Below are positions 18,428 through 28,678 of a stretch of DNA of 64,000 nt, in pieces; within the stretch, counting starts at the first letter, position 1, and each line of letters starts with the position of its first letter. The stretch lies in assembly GCF_051962475.1 (NCBI RefSeq), contig NZ_JBQCCF010000012.1, positions 38,995-102,994 on the forward strand, read 5' to 3'. This stretch comes from Dyella_A sp051962475 (GTDB taxonomy: Bacteria > Pseudomonadota > Gammaproteobacteria > Xanthomonadales > Rhodanobacteraceae). The translations under genes were made by a program, and so were the position numbers. Under the pieces are notes generated by a model. The model saw only the letters and a list, made by a program, of their open reading frames with translations, was not told where the DNA came from and did no database searches.

Positions 18428-19828
18428 ATGACCGTCCGCACCCGCTTCGCTCCCAGCCCCACCGGCTTCCTGCATATCGGCGGTGCACGCACCGCGCTGT
18501 ATTGCTGGCTGGAGGCGCGTCGTCGCGGCGGCGAATTCGTGCTGCGCATCGAGGACACCGATCGCGAGCGCTCCACCGATGCGGCCGTGCAGGCGATCCT
18601 CGACGCGATGCACTGGCTCGATCTGGATGCCGACGAAAAGCCGGTCTACCAGACCCATCGTCTCGATCGCTACAAGGAAGTCGCCGACCGGCTGCTCGCC
18701 GAAGGCAAGGCGTATTACGCCTACGAGTCGAAGGAGGCGATCGAGGCGATGCGCGAGGCGGCGATGGCCGCCGGCGAGAAGCCCCGCTACAACGGCTATT
18801 ACCGCGACCGCAACGAGCCCTATCACGATGATCCGAACCGGGTGATCCGCTTCAAGAATCCCACCGAGGGTTCGGTGGTGTTCGAGGACAAGGTGAAGGG
18901 CCGCATCGAGATCGCCAACAGCGAGCTGGACGACCTGGTGATCTTCCGCTCCGACGGCTGGCCCACCTACAACTTCGCCGTGGTGGTGGACGACATCGAC
19001 ATGGGCATCACCGAGGTGATCCGCGGCGACGACCATGTCAACAACACGCCGCGGCAGATCAACATCTACCACGCGCTGGGCGCGCCGGTGCCGGAGTTCG
19101 CGCACCTGCCGATGATCCTGGACAAGGAGGGCAAGAAGCTCTCCAAGCGCACCAACTCGGTGAGCGTCATGGAGTACCGCGCCGACGGCTTCCTGCCCCA
19201 CGCGCTGCTCAACTACCTGGTGCGGCTGGGCTGGTCGCACGGCGACCAGGAAATCTTCTCGCGCGAGGAGATGGTCAGGCTGTTCGACATCGCCGACGTC
19301 AACAAGGCGGCCTCGCGCTTCGATACCGAAAAGCTCGCCTGGCTCAACCAGCATTACCTCAAGACCGACGATCCGGCGGCGATCGCGCCCGAGCTCGAGT
19401 GGCACCTGCAGCGCGCCGGTTACGACCTGTCCAAGGGGCCGGCTGCGGCCGACCTGATCGTGGCGCTGCGCGATCGCGTGCACACGCTCAAGGAAATGGC
19501 CGAGCGCGCGGCGATCTGGTTCGGCCCCATCGTTGAGTGGGACGAGAAGGCCGTCGCCAAGCACCTGAAAAACGACAGCGCGCTCGCCGTGCTCGGCGAG
19601 GCTAAGGCACTGCTGGTCGACTGCGAGTGGAAGCCCGAGCCGATCCACGCGGTGATCGAGCAGGTGGCCGCGAAGCTGGAGCTGGGCATGGGCAAGATCG
19701 CCCAGCCGCTGCGTGTGGCGATGACCGGCACCCAGGTTTCGCCCTCGATCGATCACACCATCTACCTGGCCGGCCGCGAGGTGGCCTTGCAGCGCATCGA
19801 CGACGCGATCGCGCGGGCGCAGGGGTGA
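18428..19828 (+). CDS. gltX: Glutamate--tRNA ligase
   Basis: Charges tRNA-Glu with glutamate. The 466-residue class I synthetase has the HIGH-type motif HIGG (16-19) after FAPSPTG and the KMSKS-type KLSKR (237-241), followed by the anticodon-binding helical domain. A TAAAAT box at 18389-18394 could be its -10 element, though no good -35 is seen. A small membrane protein gene follows 36 bp downstream, then zur. Confidence 0.96.
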   Translation: MTVRTRFAPSPTGFLHIGGARTALYCWLEARRRGGEFVLRIEDTDRERSTDAAVQAILDAMHWLDLDADEKPVYQTHRLDRYKEVADRLLAEGKAYYAYESKEAIEAMREAAMAAGEKPRYNGYYRDRNEPYHDDPNRVIRFKNPTEGSVVFEDKVKGRIEIANSELDDLVIFRSDGWPTYNFAVVVDDIDMGITEVIRGDDHVNNTPRQINIYHALGAPVPEFAHLPMILDKEGKKLSKRTNSVSVMEYRADGFLPHALLNYLVRLGWSHGDQEIFSREEMVRLFDIADVNKAASRFDTEKLAWLNQHYLKTDDPAAIAPELEWHLQRAGYDLSKGPAAADLIVALRDRVHTLKEMAERAAIWFGPIVEWDEKAVAKHLKNDSALAVLGEAKALLVDCEWKPEPIHAVIEQVAAKLELGMGKIAQPLRVAMTGTQVSPSIDHTIYLAGREVALQRIDDAIARAQG

Positions 19829-19864
19829 TGGTGCTCCCCATGCCACCACGCTTCGGCGACCGGC

Positions 19865-20155
19865 ATGGATGAGCTGCTGAGCAAGGCGCTGCAGGGCGTC
19901 GATCCGGACGCGCCCGGCGCGTTTTGGCAGGTGTTCAGCAACCTGATGGGGCTGGTGCCGTGGACCGCGCTCACGCTGTGGAGTGTGTTCTTCGTTGCCG
20001 TGGGGGCCGGGCTCGGCTGGTGGCGCGGGCACGCGCGGGCCGGTGTGTTGTGGGCGCTGGCGCTGGGGCCGATCGGCTGGTTGGTGGTCTTGTGGTTGCC
20101 GCGCGCGCAGCTGGGCGTGCCACCGCCCTTGCCGAAATCGGCGCGGCGGCGCTAG
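19865..20155 (+). CDS. Small membrane protein of unknown function
   Basis: A 96-residue protein with two hydrophobic helices (about 31-52, WTALTLWSVFFVAVGAGLGW, and 60-77, GVLWALALGPIGWLVVLW) separated by a short basic loop and ending in a Lys/Arg-rich tail. The layout suggests a helical hairpin in the inner membrane. Located between gltX and zur on the same strand. I do not recognise the family. Confidence 0.65.
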   Translation: MDELLSKALQGVDPDAPGAFWQVFSNLMGLVPWTALTLWSVFFVAVGAGLGWWRGHARAGVLWALALGPIGWLVVLWLPRAQLGVPPPLPKSARRR

Positions 20156-20235
20156 CGCGGACCGGCATCGGGGCTTCCGCTGGGTGCGATGGCCCCCATA
20201 TCGGGCTTCACCGGGTGGCCGCATTTCCCGGATGT

Positions 20236-20739
20236 ATGATGCCGCCCGAGGTGATCCCATTGAGCAAGCAGGCAACCGGCAAGTTCCACACGCATCACGA
20301 AGGCGATCCCGCAGGGTTCGTCAACGCGGTGTCGCACGCCAGCGAGCAGCGCGGCCTGCGCCTCACGCCGCTGCGCAAGGAAGTGCTGGAGCTGGTGGCC
20401 GCTGCGGGCAAGCCCGTGAAGGCCTATGACCTGCTCGACCAGCTCCGCGAGCGCCACGGCAATGCGGCGCCGCCCACGGTATATCGCGCGCTCGATTTCC
20501 TGCTCGAGCAGGGCTTCATCCACAAGCTCGAATCGATCAACGCCTTCGTGTCCTGCCACCATCCGGCCGAGGCGCACCAGGTGCCGTTCCTGATCTGCGA
20601 CGTGTGTTCCAGTGCGCAGGAGGTGTGCGACGCGAGGGTGGCTGCACTGATCGAGTCACAGGCGGCGAGCTTCGGTTTCCGCCCGCAGGCGCAGACCCTG
20701 GAAGTGCACGGCGTCTGCCGCCATTGCAGCAAGGGGTGA
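20236..20739 (+). CDS. zur: Zinc uptake regulator Zur (Fur family)
   Basis: Zn(II)-dependent repressor of zinc uptake genes. The 167-residue Fur-type protein has the DNA-binding winged helix (LTPLRKEVLELV...PPTVYRALDFLLEQG), a His-rich metal site (CHHPAEAH) and two structural zinc cysteine pairs (CDVC at about 121-124 and CRHC at about 161-164). The CHHPxxxHQ motif and the cysteine spacing fit Zur better than Fur or PerR. The start is uncertain between two adjacent ATGs (20236, 20239). A Zur-box-like site lies just downstream, before the MerC-domain gene. Confidence 0.88.
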   Translation: MMPPEVIPLSKQATGKFHTHHEGDPAGFVNAVSHASEQRGLRLTPLRKEVLELVAAAGKPVKAYDLLDQLRERHGNAAPPTVYRALDFLLEQGFIHKLESINAFVSCHHPAEAHQVPFLICDVCSSAQEVCDARVAALIESQAASFGFRPQAQTLEVHGVCRHCSKG

Positions 20740-20782
20740 GGCGGCTGCGGGGGGCGTTGGCGCGCCGCTGGCGTCGGGCGAC

Positions 20783-20795
20783 GTTATAAAGTAAC
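20783..20795 (+). promoter_or_regulatory. Candidate Zur box before the MerC-domain gene
   Basis: GTTATAAAGTAAC is a near-palindrome. The 18-base stretch 20781-20798 matches the E. coli-type Zur site (ATGTTATAATATAACATT) at 15 positions. It sits about 50 bp before the MerC-domain start, immediately after zur itself, so zinc-responsive control is likely. Confidence 0.75.
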
Positions 20796-20847
20796 ATTCG
20801 CTCGTTGAGAGCCGGGTCCCCGTCCGGTTCGTCGAGTGGGGTAACCC

Positions 20848-21276
20848 ATGGATTCCGAGTCTTCCGACAAGTCGTTCTGGTGGCATGTCGCCGATCGCAT
20901 CGGTGCGACAGCCTCGTTTCTGTGCGCCATCCACTGCTCGCTGCTGCCGTTCGTGCTGGCCCTGCTGCCCTTCATCGGGCTGGAGTTCCTGGCCAGCCAT
21001 ACCTTCGAGCGCATCTTCGTGATGTTCGCCTGCGCGCTGGCCCTGTTCAGCCTGGGGCGCGGCTATCGTCGCCACCGCGTGGCACAGCCGCTGACCTTCG
21101 CGCTGCCGGCGCTGGCATTGCTGCTGGCCGGGGTGACGGTCGCCGAGGGCGGCTCGATCGTGCTGCACAGCGTGATGGTCACCATCGGCGGCCTGCTGCT
21201 GGCGTTCGCGCACTTTCTCAACCTGCGCGCCGACCGGCTGTACGACCACGTGCACGGCCCGAACTGCGCTCACTGA
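20848..21276 (+). CDS. MerC-domain membrane protein, probably Zur-regulated
   Basis: A 142-residue inner-membrane protein with four hydrophobic segments and the MerC metal motif CAIHCSLLPF in the first helix (Cys-x3-Cys with His). It ends in a metal-ligand-rich tail (HVHGPNCAH). MerC proteins carry mercury in mer operons, but chromosomal MerC-domain proteins next to zur are thought to handle zinc. A Zur-box match directly upstream supports that here. No merA/merR is in the window, so mercury resistance is unlikely. Confidence 0.8.
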   Translation: MDSESSDKSFWWHVADRIGATASFLCAIHCSLLPFVLALLPFIGLEFLASHTFERIFVMFACALALFSLGRGYRRHRVAQPLTFALPALALLLAGVTVAEGGSIVLHSVMVTIGGLLLAFAHFLNLRADRLYDHVHGPNCAH

Positions 21277-21287
21277 ACGGCGCCGGC

Positions 21288-21315
21288 TTGCGATTTGCAC
21301 GCCCGCTGCTACGAT
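21288..21315 (+). promoter_or_regulatory. Candidate sigma-70 promoter of the THX gene
   Basis: TTGCGA (21288-21293) and TACGAT (21310-21315) with 16-bp spacing, each matching the consensus at four of six bases, lie 43 bp upstream of the THX start codon. Confidence 0.4.
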
Positions 21316-21357
21316 GATCGGCCGTTCTCGCAATCACACGCATTTGAAGGAGTTTCC

Positions 21358-21519
21358 ATGGGTAAGGGCGATCGCAAGACCCGTCGCGGCAAGATCAACC
21401 GCGCCAGCTACGGCAACAGCCGCGCTCATGGCGCCGTGCCGGCAGTGGCCGGCGGCAAGCCCACGGTGACCAAGCCGGCGGCGGCCAAGAAGGCTGCGCC
21501 GAAGAAGAAGTCCGCCTGA
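21358..21519 (+). CDS. 30S ribosomal protein THX (bTHX)
   Basis: Tiny basic protein that binds 16S rRNA in the head of the 30S subunit. The N-terminus MGKGDRKTRRGKINRASYG is the family signature. The 53-residue length includes a Lys/Ala/Pro-rich tail longer than the roughly 26-residue Thermus form, as often seen in proteobacteria. A strong ribosome site (AAGGAG) precedes ATG 21358; an in-frame start at 21295 is rejected. A terminator follows the stop by about 25 bp. Confidence 0.9.
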   Translation: MGKGDRKTRRGKINRASYGNSRAHGAVPAVAGGKPTVTKPAAAKKAAPKKKSA

Positions 21520-21542
21520 GCCATCCGCTCGGCGGAACATAG

Positions 21543-21570
21543 AAAACCCCGCCTGGTGCGGGGTTTTTTT
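21543..21570. terminator. Bidirectional intrinsic terminator between THX and hutI
   Basis: Perfect 10-bp stem AAAACCCCGC/GCGGGGTTTT (21543-21552 with 21558-21567), loop CTGGT, then three more T on the plus strand and an A-rich flank that reads as T on the minus strand. It can stop both THX and the convergent hutI. Confidence 0.92.
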
Positions 21571-21585
21571 ATGGCTGTCGGAATC

Positions 21586-22809
21586 TCAAGGTGCGCAGCG
21601 CCGACCGCCGATCCAGCGCTCGCGCAGCAGCGCGCCGCCAATCCAGTAGCAAAGTTCGGCCGGCTCGCCGACGTTCCACACCGCCATGTCGGCGCGCTGG
21701 CCCACCGCCAGCGTGCCACGATCGGGCAGGCCGAGCGCGCGGGCGGCATGGACGGTAACGCCCTTCAGGGCCTCCTCCGGCGTCAGTCGGAACAGCGTGC
21801 ACGCCATGCCGGCGGCCAGGCGCAGCGACAGCAGCGGCGAGGTGCCGGGGTTGCAGTCAGTCGCCACCGCCATCGGCACGCCGGCGGCGCGCAGGGCGTC
21901 GATCGGTGGCAGCCGGGTTTCGCGCAGCGCGTAGAACGCGCCAGGCAGCAGCACGGCCACGGTGCCGGCCCGGGCCATTGCATCCACGCCGCTGGCGTCG
22001 AGATATTCCAGATGATCGGCTGACAGCCCGCCGTAGCGCGCCACCAGCGCGGCGCCGCCCAGGTCGGACAACTGCTCGGCATGCAGCTTCACCGGCAGGC
22101 CGAGCGCGCGGGCACGCTCGAACAGGCGCTGCGTCTCGGCCGGTGTAAAGCCGATGCCTTCGCAGAATGCATCCACCGCGTCGATCAAGCCTTCGCCGGC
22201 GAGTGTGGGCAGCCAGGCGTCGCACACGGTGTCCACGTAGTCCTCGCGACGATCGCGATACTCCGCCGGTAGCGCGTGCAGCCCCAAGAAGGTGGTGCGC
22301 ACGGCAACGCCGAGCGTGGTGCCCAGCCGGCGCGCCACGCGAAGCATTTTGCGCTCGTCGTCCAGCGTGAGGCCGTAGCCGGACTTGATCTCCAGCGTGG
22401 TGACGCCGTCGGCCAGCAGCGCTTTGGCGCGGGCGAGCGCGTCCTGCAGCAGGCTGGCCTCATCGGCGCTGCGGGTAGCCGTCACGGTGGAGACGATGCC
22501 GCCACCCGCCGCAGCGATCTGCGCGTAGCTGGCGCCGTTGAGGCGCAAGTCGAATTCGTGCGCGCGATGGCCACCGAATACCAGGTGCGTGTGGCAGTCG
22601 ATCAGCCCGGGCGTGATCAGGCGCCCGTCGACGTTGATCACCTCGGCGGCGTGGTGGTGCTCCGGAAGTTCGCAGCGGTCGCCGACCCACGCGATGCATC
22701 CATCACGCATCGCCAACGCACCATCCGCGATCAGTCCGAATGGTGCATCCGACGCAAACGTGGCCAGCGTGGCCCCGGTCAGCAGCACATCCCAGCGCGG
22801 TTCACTCAT
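21586..22809 (-). CDS. hutI: Imidazolonepropionase
   Basis: Third enzyme of histidine degradation; hydrolyses imidazolone-5-propionate to N-formimidoyl-L-glutamate. The 407-residue amidohydrolase has the metal-binding His pair in DCHTHLVFGG (His73, His75), substrate residues in KSGYGLT, and late ligands in LHAEQ and ATDCNPGT, all as in HutI. The next gene upstream on the same strand encodes a CLC protein 22 bp away. hutF is about 3 kb away on the other strand and hutU some 35 kb away. Confidence 0.95.
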   Translation of the reverse strand: MSEPRWDVLLTGATLATFASDAPFGLIADGALAMRDGCIAWVGDRCELPEHHHAAEVINVDGRLITPGLIDCHTHLVFGGHRAHEFDLRLNGASYAQIAAAGGGIVSTVTATRSADEASLLQDALARAKALLADGVTTLEIKSGYGLTLDDERKMLRVARRLGTTLGVAVRTTFLGLHALPAEYRDRREDYVDTVCDAWLPTLAGEGLIDAVDAFCEGIGFTPAETQRLFERARALGLPVKLHAEQLSDLGGAALVARYGGLSADHLEYLDASGVDAMARAGTVAVLLPGAFYALRETRLPPIDALRAAGVPMAVATDCNPGTSPLLSLRLAAGMACTLFRLTPEEALKGVTVHAARALGLPDRGTLAVGQRADMAVWNVGEPAELCYWIGGALLRERWIGGRRCAP

Positions 22810-22831
22810 GTCCAGCTACCTGTGCGTCGAC

Positions 22832-24337
22832 TCAGGAACGATCCGGGAGCGTATCGCCCGGCGAAGCCGCCTGCTCTTCGTAGGCGGTGGTCTTGCCGGA
22901 CGGTGCCGGCTCGACGACCTCAAGGTCGTCCGGCGCGGCGCTCGGCTGCGAAGGTGCCGCATCCGGCGGTGCAGTCTTGGCCTGGGCCGCCGCGTGCTGC
23001 CGCTCGAAGTCCTGCACCATGCGCTCGGCAAAGTCCTTGTAGACCGGGGTCGGGCAGAACAGCGAGGCCGCTGCGCGCGCCAGCAGGCAGGCGGCCATGA
23101 TCGGGATCACCATCTCCTGGTTGTCGGTGAGTTCCATTGCGATCACCGCCGAGGTCAGCGGGGCGCCGGTGACGCCGGAGAGGTAGGCGCTCATACCCAG
23201 CAGCACCACGGCACCGGCCGGCACGTTGGGAAGGAAGGTGGCGATGTTGTGGCCGATACCCGCACCCACCGCCAGCGCCGGTGAGAAGATGCCGCCGGGG
23301 ATGCCCGCCCAGTAAGACACCACGTTGGCCAGCAGCTTGGCGATGCCGAAACCCTGGCCCGGCGTCACCGCGGCTTCCTGCACGAATGCACGCGCCTGCT
23401 CGTAGCCGGTGCCGTAGATGTTGTTATGGGTGAGCAGGCCGAGTACCGCCAGCGCCAGGCCACAGCCGGCGGCGAACAACACCGGCGCGCGCGAGCGAAG
23501 TCGGCCGATCTGCGCCAGCGGGCCGCGCCGGCTGAGCAGAATCAGCCGGGCGAACAGGCCGCCGGCCAGGCCGCAGATCACGCCGGTCAGCAGCACCGCC
23601 AGCCACGAATGGCCCAGCGGCAGGCTCGCTTCCACTTCGCCGAAGTAGGCGTAGTTGCCCATGATGCCCAGCGAAACCACGCCGCCGACGATCACGGCGG
23701 TCAGCAGCAAGCCGCTGAAGCGATGCTCGAACGTGCCGGCCAGCTCCTCGATCGCAAACACCACGCCGGCCAGCGGCGTATTGAACGCTGCCGCGATACC
23801 CGCCGCGCCGCCGGCCAGGATGAAGCGCGAGGCGGCCTTGGGATCGGTGAAGCCAAAGCGCCGGCCCAGCGTGTAGAACAGGCCCGCGCCCACGTGCACC
23901 GTGGGACCCTCGCGGCCGATCGAGGCGCCTACGCCCAGCGCCACCAGCGTCAGCACCATCTTGCCCGCCGCGATGGGCAGCGCCAGCATGCGCGCCCGAA
24001 AGCCTTCGTCCTCGATGTGCAGCGTGCCGATCACCTGCGGAATGCCGCTACCGCGGGTCGCGCGCAGCTTGCCTTCGGTCACCCAGGCGAGCCCGGCAAA
24101 CACGATCGGCGCCACGATCAGCGGAATCCATGCGCCATAGCTGATCATTTTCTGAAACAGGTGGAACGACCAGTCGCTGGCCTTGGCGAACACGATGGCC
24201 GCCAGCGCGACGAGGATCGCCCCGATCCATAGCGCCAGCCGGCGCTTCCATTGGGCAGGAGCGAAGAATTCGTGCCCCAGCAGTGCCTGCAGGCGTGGGT
24301 TGGATGAGGGCGGGGAGGGCGGCTGCGAGTCGGTCAT
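22832..24337 (-). CDS. CLC-family chloride channel or H+/Cl- exchanger
   Basis: A 501-residue membrane protein with the three CLC selectivity sequences: GSGIPQ (96-101), GREGPTVHVG (141-150, gating Glu143) and GIPGGIFSPALAVGAG (late in the chain). An internal glutamate in VFAIEEL sits where the proton glutamate of exchangers lies, so H+/Cl- antiport is likely. About ten hydrophobic segments are seen; the C-terminal acidic/Pro-rich tail has no CBS domains. It ends 22 bp before hutI, probably in one transcript. Possible role in acid response or ion balance. Confidence 0.88.
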   Translation of the reverse strand: MTDSQPPSPPSSNPRLQALLGHEFFAPAQWKRRLALWIGAILVALAAIVFAKASDWSFHLFQKMISYGAWIPLIVAPIVFAGLAWVTEGKLRATRGSGIPQVIGTLHIEDEGFRARMLALPIAAGKMVLTLVALGVGASIGREGPTVHVGAGLFYTLGRRFGFTDPKAASRFILAGGAAGIAAAFNTPLAGVVFAIEELAGTFEHRFSGLLLTAVIVGGVVSLGIMGNYAYFGEVEASLPLGHSWLAVLLTGVICGLAGGLFARLILLSRRGPLAQIGRLRSRAPVLFAAGCGLALAVLGLLTHNNIYGTGYEQARAFVQEAAVTPGQGFGIAKLLANVVSYWAGIPGGIFSPALAVGAGIGHNIATFLPNVPAGAVVLLGMSAYLSGVTGAPLTSAVIAMELTDNQEMVIPIMAACLLARAAASLFCPTPVYKDFAERMVQDFERQHAAAQAKTAPPDAAPSQPSAAPDDLEVVEPAPSGKTTAYEEQAASPGDTLPDRS

Positions 24338-24371
24338 TGCACCTGGTTCGTCGGAAGTTAAAAGGGGGCGT

Positions 24372-25940
24372 TCAACGCGGCGGCGTGTTTTGCCAGCGCG
24401 TCTGGTACAGGTCGAAGCGGCGGTCCTTCAGGTTCTGCACGGCGCCAGCGTTACGCGCGCGAGCCAGGCTCTCCAGGCGCAGGTCGGCGAACAGCACGGT
24501 CTCGATGTTCGGCGTGGAATCGGCGGCGATGCCGTCGCGCGCGAACGGGAAATCGCTGGGCGTGAGAATGCAGCTCTGACCGTACTGGATGTCGAAGTTA
24601 TTCACGCCCGGCAGGTTGCCCACGTTGCCCGAGAGCACCACGTAGCACTGGTTCTCGATGGCGCGGGCCTGCGAGCAGTAGCGCACACGCAGGTAGCCTT
24701 CGCGCACGTCGGTGCAAAACGGTACGAAAAGGATCAGCGCGCCCTGGTCGGTGAGGTGGCGAGCCACTTCGGGAAACTCGGAGTCGTAGCAGATCATCAC
24801 TCCGATCGGGCCGCAGTCGGTCTGGATCGTCGCGGCGCTGTCGCCGCCGGTGATGTTCCACACGTTCCGTTCGCTGGGCGTGGGGTGCAGTTTTTCGCGC
24901 TCGTGGATCGAGCCGTCGCGCAGGCACACGTAGCAGACGTTGTGGATGTCGCCGTTGGGCTGCTCGGTGGGGTGCGAGCCGCCGATGATGTTGATGTTGT
25001 AGCGCACCGCCAGATCGCTGAAGAGCGCCTTCACCTGCGGTGTGTACTGGCTCAGCTTGCGGATCGACTCGAACGGCGACAGCTCCTCGTTCTCGATCGA
25101 CAGCAACTGCAGCGTGATCAGTTCGGGGAAGGTGACGAAGTCCGCGCTGTAGTCGGCGGCGATGTCGGTGAAGTACTCCACCTGGGTGGCGAACTCCTCG
25201 AACGACTTGATCCGCCGCTGCTGGTACTGCACTGAGGCCACGCGCACCGAGTCGGGCAAGCTCTGGTGCGAGGTGATCGACGGCATGTCGGGGTGGTCGT
25301 GCCGCTGCGGATTGCGCCACACCAGGTGCACGGCGTAGCCGAGCGAATCGTAGTCCGACGACACGTAGGCGCGCAGCAGGCCGATCATCTCGAAATCGTT
25401 GTTGAGCTGGAAGCTCAGCGTGAGGTCGCGGCGCTTGCCCTCGATCACCGCCTGCACGTAGGCCTCGGCGCTGCCGTAGCGCTGAATGTTCTTGGCCAGC
25501 CCCGGGATGCGCCCGCCGAACACGATGCCGCGCAGCTTGAGGTCGGTGCACAGCCGCTTGCGTGCCTGATACAGCCGCTGGCCGATGCGCATGCCGCGGT
25601 AATCCGGGTGCACCACCACTTCCATCCCGTACAGCCAGTCGCCGTCGGGCTTGTGCCGCGAGGCCATGCCGCCACCGGTGATCTGCGCCCAGGTGTGCGG
25701 CGCCAGCGCGGCCGCTTCGTCGATGCGGAACGTGGCGCAATAACCCACGATGCGGCCCTCGTACTCCACCACGAACTGGCCCTCGGGGAAGTGCGTCTGC
25801 TGGGAGCGCAGCATCTCGGCCGAATGGCCCCACTCGGGGGTGTAGACGCGGGCGGTGAGTTCGACCAGCTGCGGCACATCGGCGGGGACGGCCTGGCGCA
25901 GCAGGAGCTTGGGCGTGTGCTCGTGGTTTTTCTTGGCCAT
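24372..25940 (-). CDS. GNAT acetyltransferase-nitrilase (carbon-nitrogen hydrolase) fusion
   Basis: A 522-residue two-domain protein. Residues about 10-200 form a GNAT N-acyltransferase domain (YGMEVVVHPDYRGMRIGQRL is the acetyl-CoA-binding motif). Residues about 230-510 form a nitrilase-superfamily amidase with the Glu-Lys-Cys triad: Glu in TFPELITLQ, Lys in REKLHPT, Cys in GVMICYDSEFPE. This fusion is a known but uncharacterised family in bacteria. It is divergent from hutF across 80 bp. The substrate is unknown; one domain might acylate and the other deamidate or deacylate related amines. Confidence 0.88.
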   Translation of the reverse strand: MAKKNHEHTPKLLLRQAVPADVPQLVELTARVYTPEWGHSAEMLRSQQTHFPEGQFVVEYEGRIVGYCATFRIDEAAALAPHTWAQITGGGMASRHKPDGDWLYGMEVVVHPDYRGMRIGQRLYQARKRLCTDLKLRGIVFGGRIPGLAKNIQRYGSAEAYVQAVIEGKRRDLTLSFQLNNDFEMIGLLRAYVSSDYDSLGYAVHLVWRNPQRHDHPDMPSITSHQSLPDSVRVASVQYQQRRIKSFEEFATQVEYFTDIAADYSADFVTFPELITLQLLSIENEELSPFESIRKLSQYTPQVKALFSDLAVRYNINIIGGSHPTEQPNGDIHNVCYVCLRDGSIHEREKLHPTPSERNVWNITGGDSAATIQTDCGPIGVMICYDSEFPEVARHLTDQGALILFVPFCTDVREGYLRVRYCSQARAIENQCYVVLSGNVGNLPGVNNFDIQYGQSCILTPSDFPFARDGIAADSTPNIETVLFADLRLESLARARNAGAVQNLKDRRFDLYQTRWQNTPPR

Positions 25941-26020
25941 CCGCCCATTATGCCGCAGCGCCGTAAAGGCCGAGTTGCCATGCGGCCATTACACTCAGCG
26001 CCTTTGCACGGATACGGCCC

Positions 26021-27397
<1,377 letters not shown>

Positions 27398-27496
27398 GCC
27401 GCCTCACTGTCTGCGCTCTGAACGCAAGCTTCAGCGAGGTCAGCGTGTCGTTGCGCCCGGCGTTTCCTGTAGCACCTCCCTGTCAGGAATGCCGTC

Positions 27497-27661
27497 ATGC
27501 TCCGCTGCTCCCGTCTGCTTCTCGCCGCCGCACTGATCGGCGGCCTGGGTTCGCTTGCCGGCTGTGTCGTGGTGCCCGCGCACGGCCACGGTCGGATCTG
27601 GGTGCCCGGCTACTGGGCGCGGCCGCACGTGTGGGTCGAGGGACACTGGCGCTATCGCTGA
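27497..27661 (+). CDS. Small lipoprotein with W-x-x-G-x-W type repeats
   Basis: A 54-residue protein: lipoprotein signal with lipobox LAGC (Cys23), then a short mature part of VVVPAHGHGRIWVPGYW and VWVEGHWRYR. The W-V-P-G-Y-W and W-V-E-G-H-W repeats are typical of small YXWXXGXW/WXXGXW envelope proteins. It lies in the gap between hutF and a convergent LysR gene and ends 16 bp from the LysR stop. Function unknown. Confidence 0.7.
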   Translation: MLRCSRLLLAAALIGGLGSLAGCVVVPAHGHGRIWVPGYWARPHVWVEGHWRYR

Positions 27662-27676
27662 GCGGGTCGAGGTCGC

Positions 27677-28582
27677 TCAGACCGGCGGCTCCAGCTGAGT
27701 GCGCAGGAAATCGATGAACACGCGCAGCTTTGGCGGAACCTGGAAGCGGCTCGGGTAGTACAGGTAGAAGCCGTCGTACTGCGGCAGCCAGTGGTCCAGC
27801 ACGGTCTCCAGCCGGCCGGCCGCGACGTGTTCGCGTACGGCCGGCTCGAGCGTGTGCGTGAGGCCGAGGCCATCGAGCGCGGCGCGAATCGCCAGCGCCG
27901 GTTCGTTGACGATCAGCGGTCCGTTCACGTCGATCTCGAACCAGCGTCCGCGTTGCGCGAACTCCCAGCGATAGATCGCGCCGCTGCTTATGTAGCGATT
28001 GCGCACGCAGGCGTGCGACTGCAGGTCGCGCGGATGTTGCGGGCGGCCGTGCGCATCCAGATACGAGGGCGTCGCCGCGACGACCGAGCGCACTTTTCCG
28101 CCCAGCGGCACGGCCACCATGTCGCGGGCCAGGCGTTCGCCCAGGCGGATACCGCAGTCGTAGCCATCGGCGACCAGGTCCACCAGGCCGCCGGTGGCGT
28201 GGATGTCCAGCGTGATGTCCGGCCAGCGTCGCAGGAACTCCGCCTGCATCGGTGCCACCAGCCACTCCAGCACGATCTCCGGCACGGTCACGCGCAGCGT
28301 GCCCGCCGGACGGTCGCCGTGCTGGCGCAGTTCGTCCAGCGCGCCGTCGATGGCCGCCAGCGCCGGCGTAATGCGCTCCAGGAACAGCCGGCCGGCTTCG
28401 GTCAGGCCGACGCGGCGCGTAGTCCGTTGCAGCAGGCGCACCCCCAGGCGTTGTTCCAGCTGACGTATGGTTTGGCTCAAAGCCGACGCGGTCACCTCCA
28501 GTTCGGCCGCCGCGCGGGTGAAGCTGCCGTGCCGGGCGATGAGGTGGAATGCGCGCAAGGCAGGGGTGTGGTCGTCGCGCAT
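27677..28582 (-). CDS. LysR-family transcriptional regulator
   Basis: A 301-residue LysR protein with an N-terminal winged helix (SFTRAAAELEVTASALSQTI, residues 20-39) and a periplasmic-binding-like effector domain. The sequence fits the large group that controls a neighbouring oxidoreductase gene. It is divergent from an aldo/keto reductase gene; a dyad with CTT-N11-AAG (28595-28611) sits between them. The inducer is not known. Confidence 0.88.
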   Translation of the reverse strand: MRDDHTPALRAFHLIARHGSFTRAAAELEVTASALSQTIRQLEQRLGVRLLQRTTRRVGLTEAGRLFLERITPALAAIDGALDELRQHGDRPAGTLRVTVPEIVLEWLVAPMQAEFLRRWPDITLDIHATGGLVDLVADGYDCGIRLGERLARDMVAVPLGGKVRSVVAATPSYLDAHGRPQHPRDLQSHACVRNRYISSGAIYRWEFAQRGRWFEIDVNGPLIVNEPALAIRAALDGLGLTHTLEPAVREHVAAGRLETVLDHWLPQYDGFYLYYPSRFQVPPKLRVFIDFLRTQLEPPV

Positions 28583-28594
28583 TGATTAGCGTTC

Positions 28595-28611
28595 CTTAAT
28601 AAAGCTTCAAG
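28595..28611. promoter_or_regulatory. Candidate LysR binding site upstream of the aldo/keto reductase operon
   Basis: CTT, 11 bases, AAG fits the T-N11-A LysR consensus with a 3-bp dyad, and it lies 12 bp from the LysR start in the divergent region, the usual place for autoregulation and target activation. Confidence 0.5.
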
Positions 28612-28678
28612 AGAATCGGGATTTTTCTACGTGATGGCAAGGGCCAGACTGGGCTCGCCATCCACGGAGGAACCCGCC

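Noticed and set aside
20848..21276. MerC gene as part of a mercury resistance operon
   Set aside because: No merR, merT, merP or merA nearby; Zur and a Zur box fit better.
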